Source: JADLFV01 sp964471555
GTDB lineage: Bacteria > Planctomycetota > Phycisphaerae > Phycisphaerales > Phycisphaeraceae
Length of the DNA: 64,000 nt
NCBI GenBank assembly: GCA_964471555.1
Contig: CAYYGM010000006.1
Span: 4,808 to 68,807 of the forward strand
Direction of reading: 5' to 3'
Shown: positions 7,969 to 16,608 of the stretch, in pieces
How positions within the stretch are numbered: position 1 is the stretch's first letter
Layout: each line of letters opens with the position of its first letter
Translations under genes and position numbers: made by a program
Notes under the pieces: generated by a model
The model's database searches: none
What the model was told of the DNA's origin: nothing
The model's input: only the letters and a program-made list of their open reading frames with translations

Positions 7969-8613
7969 TCACGCAAACCGCTCACTCAGTTTCGCCATCA
8001 ACTCCGCGAAGACCGCGTCGGCGTCCATGTGCGACGGCACCACCAGGTAACGCTGCGGGTCCGTTTTCGCCTGATCCAGATAGCCCTGGCGCACCTTGGC
8101 GTGATAGGCGGCCCCCTTCGATTCCATGCGGTCCAGCAACGGGTTTAACCGCGTCGCGGCTGTGCGCTCATCGACATCGAACACCACCACGAGGTCCGGC
8201 CAGGATTGGCCCAAAGCCACCTGCCCCACGCGCAGGATGTCGCTGATGGGTATGCCCCCGGCTGCGCCCTGGTAGGCCAGCGTCGAGCTGATGAAACGAT
8301 CGGCCAACACCAGTTGACCGGCTTGCAGGGCCGGGCGGATGCGCTCGGCCACCAGTTGGGCCCGGCTGGCCATGAACAGCAGCATCTCGCAGCGCAGGTC
8401 CATTTCGCCGTGCGCGTCGTCCTGGTACTCCAGCAGCACTTTGCGGATCGCTTCGCCCACCATGGTGCCGCCCGGCTCGCGCACTTCGCAGACCGGGATG
8501 CCCTGTTGGGTTGCGGCTTCGGAAAAGCGGCGGAACTGCGTGCTTTTGCCGCTGCCGTCAGGGCCGTCAAAGACCAGGAACTTACCGCGCAATTGGTTCA
8601 GCCATGGGTTCAC
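7969..8613 (-). CDS. tmk: Thymidylate kinase
   Basis: A 214-residue dTMP kinase that makes dTDP for DNA synthesis. The P-loop is GPDGSGKST (about residues 17-25), followed by the substrate block REPGG and the DRF motif in ADRFISSTLAYQG. The length matches the family (about 205-215). The start is a GTG at 8613 (protein begins M-NPWLNQ). Upstream ATGs would add about 50 residues that lie over the next gene's promoter and resemble nothing. On the minus strand TATCCT (8621-8626 in plus coordinates) ends 7 nt before this GTG, another leaderless-type start. It is divergent from the methyltransferase at 8679. Confidence 0.93.
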   Translation of the reverse strand: MNPWLNQLRGKFLVFDGPDGSGKSTQFRRFSEAATQQGIPVCEVREPGGTMVGEAIRKVLLEYQDDAHGEMDLRCEMLLFMASRAQLVAERIRPALQAGQLVLADRFISSTLAYQGAAGGIPISDILRVGQVALGQSWPDLVVVFDVDERTAATRLNPLLDRMESKGAAYHAKVRQGYLDQAKTDPQRYLVVPSHMDADAVFAELMAKLSERFA

Positions 8614-8678
8614 GGCCGGTAGGATATGACAAAGCGCGAAGGTCTGCTGCGAGCCGGCGCATGCACTATGATGAACGC

Positions 8679-9308
8679 ATGTCAGGCGACCCGTCGTACC
8701 TGTCGGCTTACCGTGAAGCGGTGCATCAGCACGGCTGCGAGTTTGAGTCCACGCTGTGGGCCAACGAGAAAACACAGCGCGTGCGCTTCGATGTGTTTGC
8801 CCGGATGTGTCCGCTGGCCGGGCGACGCATTCTCGATGCCGGCTGCTCGCGCGGGGACCTGGCGGCTTACCTGCTCGAAAAAAAAATCGACTACCAGCGC
8901 TTCATCGGGCTGGATGCCGTGGGCGAACTGATCCAATTCGCGCAGAATCGCAAGCTGCCCCGCAGCGAGTTTCACTGCGGCGACTTCGTCACCCATCCGA
9001 AGCTGCTGACCACGGGTGATCCGCAGGTGATCATCTTCTCCGGCTCGCTGAACACCATGAAGCTCGACACCGTGATGGACGTGCTGGACGCTGCGTGGCA
9101 GGCGACGCAGGAAACGCTGATGTTCAACTTCCTCTCCGACTGCGCCACCGAACACGCCCCCCGCCAGACCGGGCCCGCCTATCGCCTGAGCACCATGGTC
9201 CTGCTGGAATGGGCCCTGGACCAGAGCGATCACGTCGCCTTCCGCCAGGATTACTTCCCGCACGGCCACGACGCGACGATCCGCATGGACAAAACGAAAA
9301 CGGTTTGA
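8679..9308 (+). CDS. SAM-dependent methyltransferase, class I
   Basis: A 209-residue protein with a clear motif I, ILDAGCSRGDLAAYL (about residues 47-61), then FIGLDAVGELIQFA (motif II acidic end). VIIFSGSLNTMKLD takes the place of the usual post-motif, and MFNFLSDCATE follows. The substrate is unknown; small-molecule methyltransferases of this layout are common. An in-frame ATG at 8661 exists, but TATGAT at 8667-8672 ends 6 nt before the ATG at 8679, so the shorter protein is chosen. It is convergent with the epimerase across a 178-bp nested repeat. Confidence 0.8.
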   Translation: MSGDPSYLSAYREAVHQHGCEFESTLWANEKTQRVRFDVFARMCPLAGRRILDAGCSRGDLAAYLLEKKIDYQRFIGLDAVGELIQFAQNRKLPRSEFHCGDFVTHPKLLTTGDPQVIIFSGSLNTMKLDTVMDVLDAAWQATQETLMFNFLSDCATEHAPRQTGPAYRLSTMVLLEWALDQSDHVAFRQDYFPHGHDATIRMDKTKTV

Positions 9309-9476
9309 ACCGCAGAGACGCAGAGGACGCAGAGAAGAACCAGAAACCGCAGATTGCGCAGATTGCGCAGATTCAGAAGACTTTAATCTGTGTCATCTGC
9401 GAAATCTGTGGTTTATTGCTTTCTCGACTCTTGTATGGATGTCTTTCTCTGCGTTCTCTGCGTCTCTGCGGTTCAA
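9307..9476. repeat. Nested inverted tandem-word repeat (CGCAGAG outside, CGCAGATT inside)
   Basis: The outer left arm at about 9307-9336 is tandem CGCAGAG-type words and pairs with the outer right arm at about 9443-9476. Nested inside is a second pair of arms of CGCAGATT-type words, about 9341-9380 and 9384-9416. It fills the spacer between two convergent genes. No gene is visible in it. Confidence 0.85.
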
Positions 9477-9486
9477 TCCGTCTTGA

Positions 9487-10314
9487 TTAACCCAGCAAAC
9501 CGCTGATCAGTTCCGCTGCGCGCAGCACATCTTTGTCGCGTTCGCCGCCGGCTTCGCGCTCGATGACGTAGCAGCCCTGGTAGCCGCCGCCTTCCAGTAT
9601 GCTGACGAAGGCTTGCCAGTCCACTTCGCCGTCGCCGGCCGGAACTTCGGCGCCCCAGGTGCCGGGGGTTTTGGTTTTGACGGCGTCCTTGATGTGCACC
9701 TGCCCGACGCGCGGCAGCAGCAGGCGGAGGGCTTCGATGGGATCGCCCTTGCCGTAGAGGATCATGTTGGCGGGATCGAAGTTGGCTTTGACGTTGGCGC
9801 GGTCGAGATGGTCGAGGAAGCGCATCAACGTGGGGCCGGTCTCCTGGCCCGACTCCAGCAGCAGGGTCAGGCCGTGGTCGGCAAACAGGTCCGCAATGCG
9901 GCGCAGGCGATCGACCACCGTCTTGAAGGTCGGATCGGATTGATCCTCGGGCAGGAACCCGGCATGCGAAGAAACCATCTTCAGGCCCAGCGTCTCGGCC
10001 AGCGGCGCGACGCGCTGCACGATGTCCCAGTTGGCCGGCCAGGTGGCGTCGGGCACGATGCCGCCGGTGAGGCGAATGGTTTCCAACGTGGAGTAATCCT
10101 CGCCCACCGTGCCGAACATGCCGCTGACCAGTTTCACGCCCGCTTGCTCCAGCAACGGTTTGACATCCGCCCATGCGGGCAGATCTTTCAACAGCGGCAT
10201 GAGCGACAACTGCACGTTGGCGATGCCCAGTCTGGCAAGGCCGGCCGCCAGCTCCTGCGCCGAAGCGGGCTTGAGCGACCAACTGCACATCCCGATGCGA
10301 CTATGCGTTTTCAT
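9487..10314 (-). CDS. Sugar phosphate isomerase/epimerase (xylose-isomerase-like TIM barrel)
   Basis: A 275-residue AP-endonuclease-2/xylose-isomerase-like barrel. Expected metal ligands appear in order: Glu in LLLESGQET, Asp in ANFDPANM, His in QVHIKDA and Glu in YVIEREAG. The family isomerises or epimerises sugars and inositols; the substrate is not determined. TATCAT (10322-10327 in plus coordinates) ends 7 nt before the ATG at 10314. This hexamer lies inside the 3' end of the upstream symporter gene, with which it overlaps by 14 bp. The two genes form a leftward pair, so uptake and processing of one sugar is a fair inference, with a possible internal promoter for this gene. Confidence 0.85.
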   Translation of the reverse strand: MKTHSRIGMCSWSLKPASAQELAAGLARLGIANVQLSLMPLLKDLPAWADVKPLLEQAGVKLVSGMFGTVGEDYSTLETIRLTGGIVPDATWPANWDIVQRVAPLAETLGLKMVSSHAGFLPEDQSDPTFKTVVDRLRRIADLFADHGLTLLLESGQETGPTLMRFLDHLDRANVKANFDPANMILYGKGDPIEALRLLLPRVGQVHIKDAVKTKTPGTWGAEVPAGDGEVDWQAFVSILEGGGYQGCYVIEREAGGERDKDVLRAAELISGLLG

Positions 10315-11848
10315 GCCCGCGATGATATCGATTCCCACTTCGCCCTGCAGCGCAAACGACCAGGCTCAACGCCGTCCCCGCCAGCATGGTCCACGGCATG
10401 GCGATGCGCGGCGGGTCATCCAGGAACAGCTTCATCACATACGGTTGCGTCGCCAGCACAAACACCGCTCCCGCCACCATGGCTGCAATGACGCTGCGCT
10501 CACTGCCGCGCCCCGGCAGCAGCAGAGCCGTCAGAAACACGCCGAGCAACCCGGTGTAGGCAAACGTCATCACGCTGAGGGCAAAGTGCAGCAGGCTCTG
10601 CGCCTGCGGATCGTACAGCAGCAGCATCAGCAGCCCGAACACCATCAGCAGGGCGCCCATCATCACCACCGCGCCGCGAGAGTGACGATCGCTGTGGTCG
10701 CCGCGCACGTCGGCTAACCAACTGGCCGCCATGGCGTTGACCGCCGAGTCGTAGCTGCCCATGGCCACGGCCAGCAAACCCGCCATGGCCAGACCGCTCA
10801 GGCCCGTCGGCAGGTGATTGGTCAGAAACTGCGGGTACACCTTTTCGCTGTGGATCAGCACATCGTGCGGGAACGCATCGCCCATCAGGTCCGGCCGCTG
10901 ATAGAAGATCGCCAGCAGCAGCCCGATGATCATGAACAGGCTCGTGACGGGAATGCCGACGATGATGGCTCCGATGATCGAAGCGCTGCCGCGCCAGGCG
11001 CTGCGGGTGGTGAGCAGGCGCTGGGCCAGGTCGTGATCGCAGCCGTAGGACGCGACGTTGAGCGTGGTCACCGCCAGTGCGCCCCAGACGGTGTAGGGCA
11101 GCGACAGATCGAATCGCCAGTCCACGATCTTGAGCTTGTTGACTTCGCTCACGGCGCCGGTTGCATCGGGCACGCTGAAGTGGCGCAGGGCGTGCAGGAT
11201 CTCGCTGAACGAAAGTGGAATGTCGCGCAGCAGCAGCACGATGCACAGCAGGGCTGCGCCCACGACGACCAGTAACTGCACCACATCCGTCCAGATCACC
11301 GCGCGGATGCCGCCCATGGCGGTGTAGGCGGTGCCCACGATGGACAGCACCACCACGGCCCCGGCCACGGCCGCGAAATCCGTCTTGCCGAAAAGGATGA
11401 AGCTGAAAGCGATGCCCGCCATGAACAGCCGCGCCCCGGAAGCCATGAGTCTGCCGACCAGGAAAGTCACGCTGGCGGCGGTCGCGGCGCGGGGGCCGAT
11501 GCGCCGGCCGAGGTAGCCGTAGATGGTCAGCGTGCCTGCATGGTAAAACGCGGGCACGAACCAGGCAGCCACGATCAGGGCCCCGAGGATGCCGCCGAGG
11601 TTGAGGATCAGGTACGTCAGATTGCCGTCGTAGGCTTCCTGCGGGGCGCCGATGAAGGTGGCGGCACTGAGCGACGACGCCAGCACGCTCATGCCCACTG
11701 CCCACACGGGCATCTGTCGTGAACCGAGGAAGAAATCCGTTTCATTGCTGGTCCGTCGAGCCAGGACGAAACCGATGCCCATCATGGCTGCCATGTAGGC
11801 TGCCAGGATCGTCCAGTCGATCGCTCCGAACGCGGCCAGTGTGGTCAT
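10301..11848 (-). CDS. Sodium:solute symporter (SSS family)
   Basis: A 515-residue integral membrane transporter with about 13-14 hydrophobic segments. The family words are FFLGSRQMPVWAVGMSVLAS near the start and GIRAVIWTDVVQ in the middle; MGSYDSAVNAMAASW in the second half corresponds to the conserved sodium-site region. It should import a sugar, amino acid or related solute with sodium. The second of two nearby ATGs is chosen because TATCAT (11856-11861 in plus coordinates) ends 7 nt before it. The downstream epimerase overlaps its 3' end by 14 bp, so the imported solute is probably the epimerase substrate or precursor. It is divergent from the lipoprotein at 11972. Confidence 0.92.
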   Translation of the reverse strand: MTTLAAFGAIDWTILAAYMAAMMGIGFVLARRTSNETDFFLGSRQMPVWAVGMSVLASSLSAATFIGAPQEAYDGNLTYLILNLGGILGALIVAAWFVPAFYHAGTLTIYGYLGRRIGPRAATAASVTFLVGRLMASGARLFMAGIAFSFILFGKTDFAAVAGAVVVLSIVGTAYTAMGGIRAVIWTDVVQLLVVVGAALLCIVLLLRDIPLSFSEILHALRHFSVPDATGAVSEVNKLKIVDWRFDLSLPYTVWGALAVTTLNVASYGCDHDLAQRLLTTRSAWRGSASIIGAIIVGIPVTSLFMIIGLLLAIFYQRPDLMGDAFPHDVLIHSEKVYPQFLTNHLPTGLSGLAMAGLLAVAMGSYDSAVNAMAASWLADVRGDHSDRHSRGAVVMMGALLMVFGLLMLLLYDPQAQSLLHFALSVMTFAYTGLLGVFLTALLLPGRGSERSVIAAMVAGAVFVLATQPYVMKLFLDDPPRIAMPWTMLAGTALSLVVCAAGRSGNRYHRGHENA

Positions 11849-11971
11849 CGACGGCATGATAACTGTTGTGGCGTGGCGGCATCGCCTGTTGAGCGTCGGC
11901 CACAGTCGGCATAATCGTTACCCCTGCAAGGCTTCCGGGGCCCTGGCACGCGGCTAGCATGGGTATCTGTC

Positions 11972-12319
11972 ATGCGGACGCTCTACGCCATCACCGCCCT
12001 CGCCCTGGCGCTGGCCCTGGCCGGCTGCACCGCCGCTCCCAGCATGACCAGCGAAGGTCCGACGCTGGACCGCAAAGGTCGGCCGCGCTCGCTGGCGCTG
12101 GACAGCCGCCCCATGATCAAACTCGCTGCCGACCAGCCCGATGCCTGGTGGACCGCCCGCAACGACCTGCCCCGGGCTGTGGCGGTGCCCAACGACGGCC
12201 TGCTCTACGACGTGACCGAGGTCCGCACCTACGATCATCTCTACTCCCACGACGGCCGCGTCAACGATCACTACCATCAGCACACCTACAGCACGCGCGT
12301 CCGCCAGCTTTCGCCCTGA
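11972..12319 (+). CDS. Small lipoprotein of unknown function
   Basis: A 115-residue protein with a typical lipoprotein signal: MRT, an Ala/Leu hydrophobic core and the lipobox LAGC (Cys about 18). The mature part is short and polar with a His/Tyr-rich tail (HYHQHTY), and I do not recognise it. TAGCAT at 11955-11960 ends 11 nt before the ATG, so a very short leader is likely. lpxB follows 35 bp downstream with its own hexamer, so co-transcription is uncertain. It may sit in the outer or inner membrane. Confidence 0.75.
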   Translation: MRTLYAITALALALALAGCTAAPSMTSEGPTLDRKGRPRSLALDSRPMIKLAADQPDAWWTARNDLPRAVAVPNDGLLYDVTEVRTYDHLYSHDGRVNDHYHQHTYSTRVRQLSP

Positions 12320-12354
12320 CGCAACGCGGCGCCCAAGATCGATAAGATGGCGTC

Positions 12355-13470
12355 ATGCCGCGCGACGGCGTCATCCTGTTCAGCGCGTTCGAGCCCAGCG
12401 GCGACGCATTGGCTGCGGCGTTGATCGCGCGCCTGATTCGTAACGGTTGCACGCGGCCGATCTTCGCCTTGGGCGGCGCGAAGATGCAGGCGGCCGGGGC
12501 CACACTCATCGAAAACACCACGCAGCAAGCGGTCATGCTGGCCGGTGCGGTTGCCCATGCCATGGAACATCGCCGCCGCGTGCAGCGACTGGCCGCGTGG
12601 CTCAAGCAACATCGCGTCGCTTTGCACGTGCCGACCGACAGCCCGGCGGCCAACTGGGCGATCTGCAAGCTGATTCGCCGACATGGTGAGCAAGCGAAGA
12701 TCGTGCACCTGGCTGCCCCGCAACTGTGGGCCTGGGCGCCGTGGCGCATCGGCAAGCTGCGGAAGTTGACGGACCTGGTGTTGTGTCTGTTGCCGTTCGA
12801 GCCGGAGTGGTTCCAGCAGCGCGGCGTGCAGGCGCAATTTGTTGGCCATCCGTTATACGATGAAATTCGAAATTCGAAATTCGAAATTCGAAATTCTCCC
12901 GCTGTCCTCACGCTGCTGCCCGGCTCGCGGCAAAGCGAGATCGCCCGCAACTGGCCCACCATGCGCGAGGCGCTGAGCATGCTCCAGCAACCGGTGCAGT
13001 ACAGCATCGCTGCGGCGGATGACACGCGGGCTGAGCAGATCAGGCAACTGGGGCATGGGGACATTCCGCTGCTGGTCGGGCAGACCGATCAACTGCTGGC
13101 CGGCGCCCGGGCGGCATTGGTCGTCTCCGGCACGGCCACGCTTCAGTGCGCCCGCCATCATGTGCCGATGGTCAGCCTGTTCAACGTCATCCGGTGGCAG
13201 TGGCAGCTCGCCGGCCGCTGGTTAGTGCGAACGCGCACGTTCACGCTGCCCAACCTGATCGGCCAGTCGCTGGGCATCGACAGGGTCATCCCCGAGTTTG
13301 TGCCGCACTTCGGCGATCCGCGCCCGGTGGCAGAGGCCTTGCGGCGCGTGCTGCACGATGAGGCGGAGCGGAAGCGGCAGATGAATGCCTTCGCACGTTT
13401 CGATGAGGTGTTCGGCAGCGCACGATTCTCTGAAACCGCGGCCGCAGCGTTGATGCGCATGTTAGAATGA
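12355..13470 (+). CDS. lpxB: Lipid-A-disaccharide synthase LpxB
   Basis: A 371-residue GT19 glycosyltransferase that joins UDP-2,3-diacylglucosamine and lipid X in lipid A synthesis at the inner membrane. Family words are SAFEPSGD at the N terminus (usually GEPSGD), QLWAWAPWR, QFVGHPL, LLPGSRQSEI and VSGTATLQ. Its presence implies an outer membrane with lipid A or a precursor. TAAGAT at 12343-12348 ends 6 nt before the ATG. Between VGHPLYD and the PGSR block the frame has gained a tandem heptamer (12862-12896) encoding two copies of an EIRNS word. The rest of the frame is undisturbed, so the enzyme probably tolerates this loop. Confidence 0.92.
   Translation: MPRDGVILFSAFEPSGDALAAALIARLIRNGCTRPIFALGGAKMQAAGATLIENTTQQAVMLAGAVAHAMEHRRRVQRLAAWLKQHRVALHVPTDSPAANWAICKLIRRHGEQAKIVHLAAPQLWAWAPWRIGKLRKLTDLVLCLLPFEPEWFQQRGVQAQFVGHPLYDEIRNSKFEIRNSPAVLTLLPGSRQSEIARNWPTMREALSMLQQPVQYSIAAADDTRAEQIRQLGHGDIPLLVGQTDQLLAGARAALVVSGTATLQCARHHVPMVSLFNVIRWQWQLAGRWLVRTRTFTLPNLIGQSLGIDRVIPEFVPHFGDPRPVAEALRRVLHDEAERKRQMNAFARFDEVFGSARFSETAAAALMRMLE
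12862..12896. repeat. Five tandem GAAATTC heptamers inside lpxB
   Basis: Five exact head-to-tail copies of GAAATTC. Three heptamers make seven codons, so the translated product repeats every seven residues (EIRNSKF). The stretch is AT-rich compared with the surrounding gene. It falls in the loop between two conserved LpxB blocks. Confidence 0.95.
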
Positions 13471-13476
13471 CTCCTT

Positions 13477-14466
13477 GTGGCAAGCGTCAACACCTCCATA
13501 CCGGGCCGCCAGGATGATCCGCAGTCGTGGCGGGCGGAGCGCGTCGATCCTTCCGACACGCAGCGCCTGCGCCAGGCTCTGGCCCTGCTGTTGACCGGGC
13601 GCACCCGGCGGGCCGACGCGGTGGTGGATCAGTTTCTCTTTTTCATGCGCCAGCAGAACGTGTTGCTCGATCACCTGTGGACCATCGGCCGCGGTAACCA
13701 GCCGCAGTACGCCGCCATGATCGTGATCAACCCCGGGCGCACCGCCATGATCTTCGCCAGCCCCGCCCTCAGCGGTTGGCAAGGCCCGGTGGTGACGCAA
13801 CTGGTCAACCGCATCGTCGAGGATCTGGACAGCAGCCAGGTGACGATGGTGCAGGCGCTGCTGGACCCGGTGCAGGAACAGGAGGCGGCGGCGCTGCTGG
13901 CGGCGGATTTTCAGCGCCTGGCGACGCTGGCTTACCTGCAACGGCGGACGGCTGCTTCGCATCGGGCCGGCCAGGTTGGTCCGGTGGATTTTGACCGGTT
14001 AGGCCTGCGCATCGCGCACTGGTCGCAGGATGCTGCCACGCGGCAGCTTTTCGAGCAGGCCATCCTCGACAGTTATGAACAGACGCTGGACTGTCCCGGA
14101 CTGTTGGGCGTGCGCACGATCCAGGACATCATCCTCGGGCACCAGGCCACGGGCGTGTTCGATGCGAACCTGTGGTCGGTGTACCTGCACGGTCAGACGC
14201 CGGCGGCGGTGGTGCTGCTGAGCGATCTGCCGGGGCAGTGTTCTTTGGAATTAGTTTATCTGGGGGTGAGCCTGCCGTTCCGCGGCTCGGGGCTCGGGCG
14301 CAAGCTGATGCAGCACGCCCTGGTGACGGCCGAGGCCCGCGGGGCGCAAAGCATGGTGCTGGCTGTTGATGAGCACAATACGCCGGCCATGTCGCTGTAC
14401 CGCTCGCTGGGTTTTCACAGCACGGCTCGCAAGCAGGCGCTGATCCGCAAGCTGCCGCAGCGGTGA
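13477..14466 (+). CDS. GNAT family N-acetyltransferase with N-terminal extension
   Basis: A 329-residue protein whose C-terminal 100 residues are a GNAT domain. VYLGVSLPFRGSGLGRKLM is the acetyl-CoA binding motif A, and NTPAMSLYRSLGFHSTARK is motif B. The N-terminal 200 residues contain a possible second, degenerate GNAT-like half (MIFASPALS). The start is GTG at 13477, 6 bp after the lpxB stop; TAGAAT at 13463-13468 ends 8 nt before it, and the hexamer overlaps the end of lpxB. The acetyl acceptor is unknown. Its position after lpxB may be chance, but acyl-group chemistry on cell-envelope precursors is one possibility. Confidence 0.82.
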   Translation: MASVNTSIPGRQDDPQSWRAERVDPSDTQRLRQALALLLTGRTRRADAVVDQFLFFMRQQNVLLDHLWTIGRGNQPQYAAMIVINPGRTAMIFASPALSGWQGPVVTQLVNRIVEDLDSSQVTMVQALLDPVQEQEAAALLAADFQRLATLAYLQRRTAASHRAGQVGPVDFDRLGLRIAHWSQDAATRQLFEQAILDSYEQTLDCPGLLGVRTIQDIILGHQATGVFDANLWSVYLHGQTPAAVVLLSDLPGQCSLELVYLGVSLPFRGSGLGRKLMQHALVTAEARGAQSMVLAVDEHNTPAMSLYRSLGFHSTARKQALIRKLPQR

Positions 14467-14828
14467 CCGTGATGGTTATCCACAGGATTTCACGAGCGCG
14501 TCCGATACGCGGGGGATAAATAAATTGCTGCGTATAAAAGCTTGATCTTTCATCATCTGAAGCAGACAGGCAGCGACATGCAGGCGACAGCGGTTGAACA
14601 AAGCTCACGAATTGCTATTCTCGGCGGTGCGATAACGGACTGTCGCTCCGCGTCGCGGCCGATCCTGTCAGGGGCCTTTCTCGACATAGGATCGCGCACG
14701 ACGGATCGGGAAGGATGACACCAGACAAACCGTTAGCCGCCGACCTTTCGATCGGCCAGAGGCACTGGATGACACCGGGGCGGTGACGTTGGGCCGATCC
14801 GTGCCGGGGATAATCAGGGAGCAACACG
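14467..14828. other. Probable replication origin (oriC) upstream of dnaA
   Basis: A 362-bp spacer without a convincing gene. It holds a perfect DnaA box TTATCCACA at 14476-14484, a near match GGGGGATAA at 14511-14519, and another near match CGGGGATAA just before dnaA. An AT-rich stretch at about 14515-14560 could be the unwinding element. Position next to dnaA is the classical one. The number of strong boxes is low, so this is probable rather than certain. Confidence 0.5.
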
Positions 14829-16283
14829 TTGAGCACTGCCACGCTCCAGGAATCGATCACTGCGCGCCTTGACGGCCGACTGCGTCAGGCCCTGGGTGCA
14901 CAGCGATACGCGCTGTGGCTCGGCCGATCCGCCCTTCTGGAGTATCACGAGGACGAAGCCACGCTGCACGTGACGCTGGCCCACCGTTTCGCCGCCGAGG
15001 CGGTGCAGAAGCGCTGCGCCGAATCGCTGCGGACCGCGCTGGACCAGGAAGTCGGACCCCACGCACAAATCGCCTACCACATCGATCCCGCACGCTTCGC
15101 GGATCAGCACAGCGAAGAGCCCGCTTCCGCGCCCGCTCCGCAAAACTCGAAACTCGACGGCCGCAACAGCGGCGAAGCCGCTCCAACTCGCAACTCGAAA
15201 CTCACCTTCGCCCGCAAGCTGGAAGATTTCATCGTCGGCCCCAGCAATGAACTGGCCTACGCCGCCGCGGTGCAGCTTGCCGACGAACACGCCGACGCCG
15301 CCCTGCTCGGCCAGCCCCTGTTCATCCACGGCGGCTGCGGCCTGGGCAAAACGCACCTGCTGCAGGGCATCTGTCAGCGCGTGCTGGCCAAGCGTCCTCA
15401 CGCCCGGGTGCGCTACTGCACCGGCGAACAGTTCACCAACGACTACATCCAGGCGGTGCGCGAGAACAAGCTGGTCGCTTTTCGGGCCGCGGTGCGGCGG
15501 CTGGACCTGCTGGCGGTTGACGACCTGCACTTTTTATCCGCCAAGGAAAAAACGCAGCAGGAGTTTCTGCACACCTTCGACCAGATCGACCTCGACGGGG
15601 CCCGCCTGGTGCTGGCCAGCGACAGTCATCCGCGCCAGATCAAGATGATGTCGCAGAGCCTGATCAGCCGCTGCGTGCGCGGACTGGTGGTGCAGATCAA
15701 CGCGCCCGATGCCACCACCCGGCGGGCCCTGGTGCGCGAGCTGGCCAAACGGCGCGGCCTGCACCTGGGCGATGCAGCCATCGAGCAGGTGGCCGAGCGC
15801 TGCCAGGGTTCGGTGCGCGACATCGAAGGCGTGCTGACCAAGCTGCATGCGATGACCAGCCTCACCCGCAGCGCCGCGTCCGGCCCCGTGAGCGCCGTGA
15901 TGGTCGAACAGGTGCTGGCTCACGAGGCCAAGCCCGCGCTGATGCGCCGACCGGTGCGCTTTGAGGCGATCCTGGAAACGGTGGCTGGTTACTTCGGTCT
16001 GACCGCGCGGCAGATCAACGGCAGCGGCCGGGCCCGGCAACTGGTGCTGGCGCGCGGCCTGCTGGTCAAGCTGGCGCGGCTGCTGACGCCCATGAGCTAT
16101 CCGGAGATCGCCGCCCAGATGGGCCGCCGCAATCACTCCACGGTCATCACCGCCGCCCAGCGCATCGAGCGGCAGATCGCGGCCCAAGAGCGCGTACTGA
16201 TGCCCGGGGCCGGTGACATAACCGTCGGCGACCTGTTGACAGAGTTGCAACAGATGGCCATGAATCAGGCTGCGGCGGTGTGA
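14829..16283 (+). CDS. dnaA: Chromosomal replication initiator DnaA
   Basis: A 484-residue initiator. The order is an N-terminal domain I (residues 1-90), a linker, AAA+ domain III with Walker A GGCGLGKTH and Walker B LLAVDDLHFLS, and DNA-binding domain IV with the signature RRNHSTVITAAQRI. The start is TTG at 14829, with GGGAG 8 nt upstream. The linker (about residues 105-126) contains tandem AACTCGA-type heptamers and a small hairpin-forming sequence, translated as two NSKL words. This lies in the domain that tolerates length changes. The 3' end overlaps a small leftward gene by 19 bp. A DnaA box lies upstream, which suggests autoregulation and origin binding. Confidence 0.95.
   Translation: MSTATLQESITARLDGRLRQALGAQRYALWLGRSALLEYHEDEATLHVTLAHRFAAEAVQKRCAESLRTALDQEVGPHAQIAYHIDPARFADQHSEEPASAPAPQNSKLDGRNSGEAAPTRNSKLTFARKLEDFIVGPSNELAYAAAVQLADEHADAALLGQPLFIHGGCGLGKTHLLQGICQRVLAKRPHARVRYCTGEQFTNDYIQAVRENKLVAFRAAVRRLDLLAVDDLHFLSAKEKTQQEFLHTFDQIDLDGARLVLASDSHPRQIKMMSQSLISRCVRGLVVQINAPDATTRRALVRELAKRRGLHLGDAAIEQVAERCQGSVRDIEGVLTKLHAMTSLTRSAASGPVSAVMVEQVLAHEAKPALMRRPVRFEAILETVAGYFGLTARQINGSGRARQLVLARGLLVKLARLLTPMSYPEIAAQMGRRNHSTVITAAQRIERQIAAQERVLMPGAGDITVGDLLTELQQMAMNQAAAV
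15144..15205. repeat. AACTCGA heptamer tandems inside the dnaA linker
   Basis: Two AACTCGA units at 15144-15157 and three AACTCGC/AACTCGA/AACTCAC units at 15185-15205, separated by a GCGGC/GCCGC hairpin. The heptamer length matches the GAAATTC array in lpxB. Confidence 0.85.
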
Positions 16284-16477
16284 TCCTTCGACAAATTCTC
16301 CAGCCGCAGCAGCGCGTAAGCGGCCAGGCTCATCAGCGCCTGCTCGTCCAGTTCGTCCAGAAGTCGCCGCAGGCAACGGTCCAGCGGCTGCTGCCGCCAG
16401 TGGTGATAGGCTGGCATGGTGCTGAGCATTCGGGCCACGCGGCCTTCGGCCAGCTCGGATGCGGATGGGCTGGTCAT
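16265..16477 (-). CDS. Small hypothetical protein (70 aa), convergent with dnaA
   Basis: A possible 70-residue soluble, helical and Leu/Arg-rich protein beginning MTSPSASELAEGRVARML. GGAG lies about 9 nt before the ATG. Longer in-frame starts run into the upstream rhodanese promoter region and are Pro/Arg-rich, so the shorter form is preferred. It overlaps the dnaA 3' end by 19 bp tail to tail. I do not recognise a family. Coding is supported by the start site and a clean frame only. Confidence 0.45.
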   Translation of the reverse strand: MTSPSASELAEGRVARMLSTMPAYHHWRQQPLDRCLRRLLDELDEQALMSLAAYALLRLENLSKDHTAAA

Positions 16478-16608
16478 CGGTGGATTCTCCACCCCCCCTG
16501 TCACCCCGATTGTCGGCCGCCCCGGCCCCGCCCTTGAGCGCCGCAGCCTCCGATCTGGCCAAATCAGCGCAACGGGCGTATGCTGACCGTTACACGCTTG
16601 GCGAGGCA

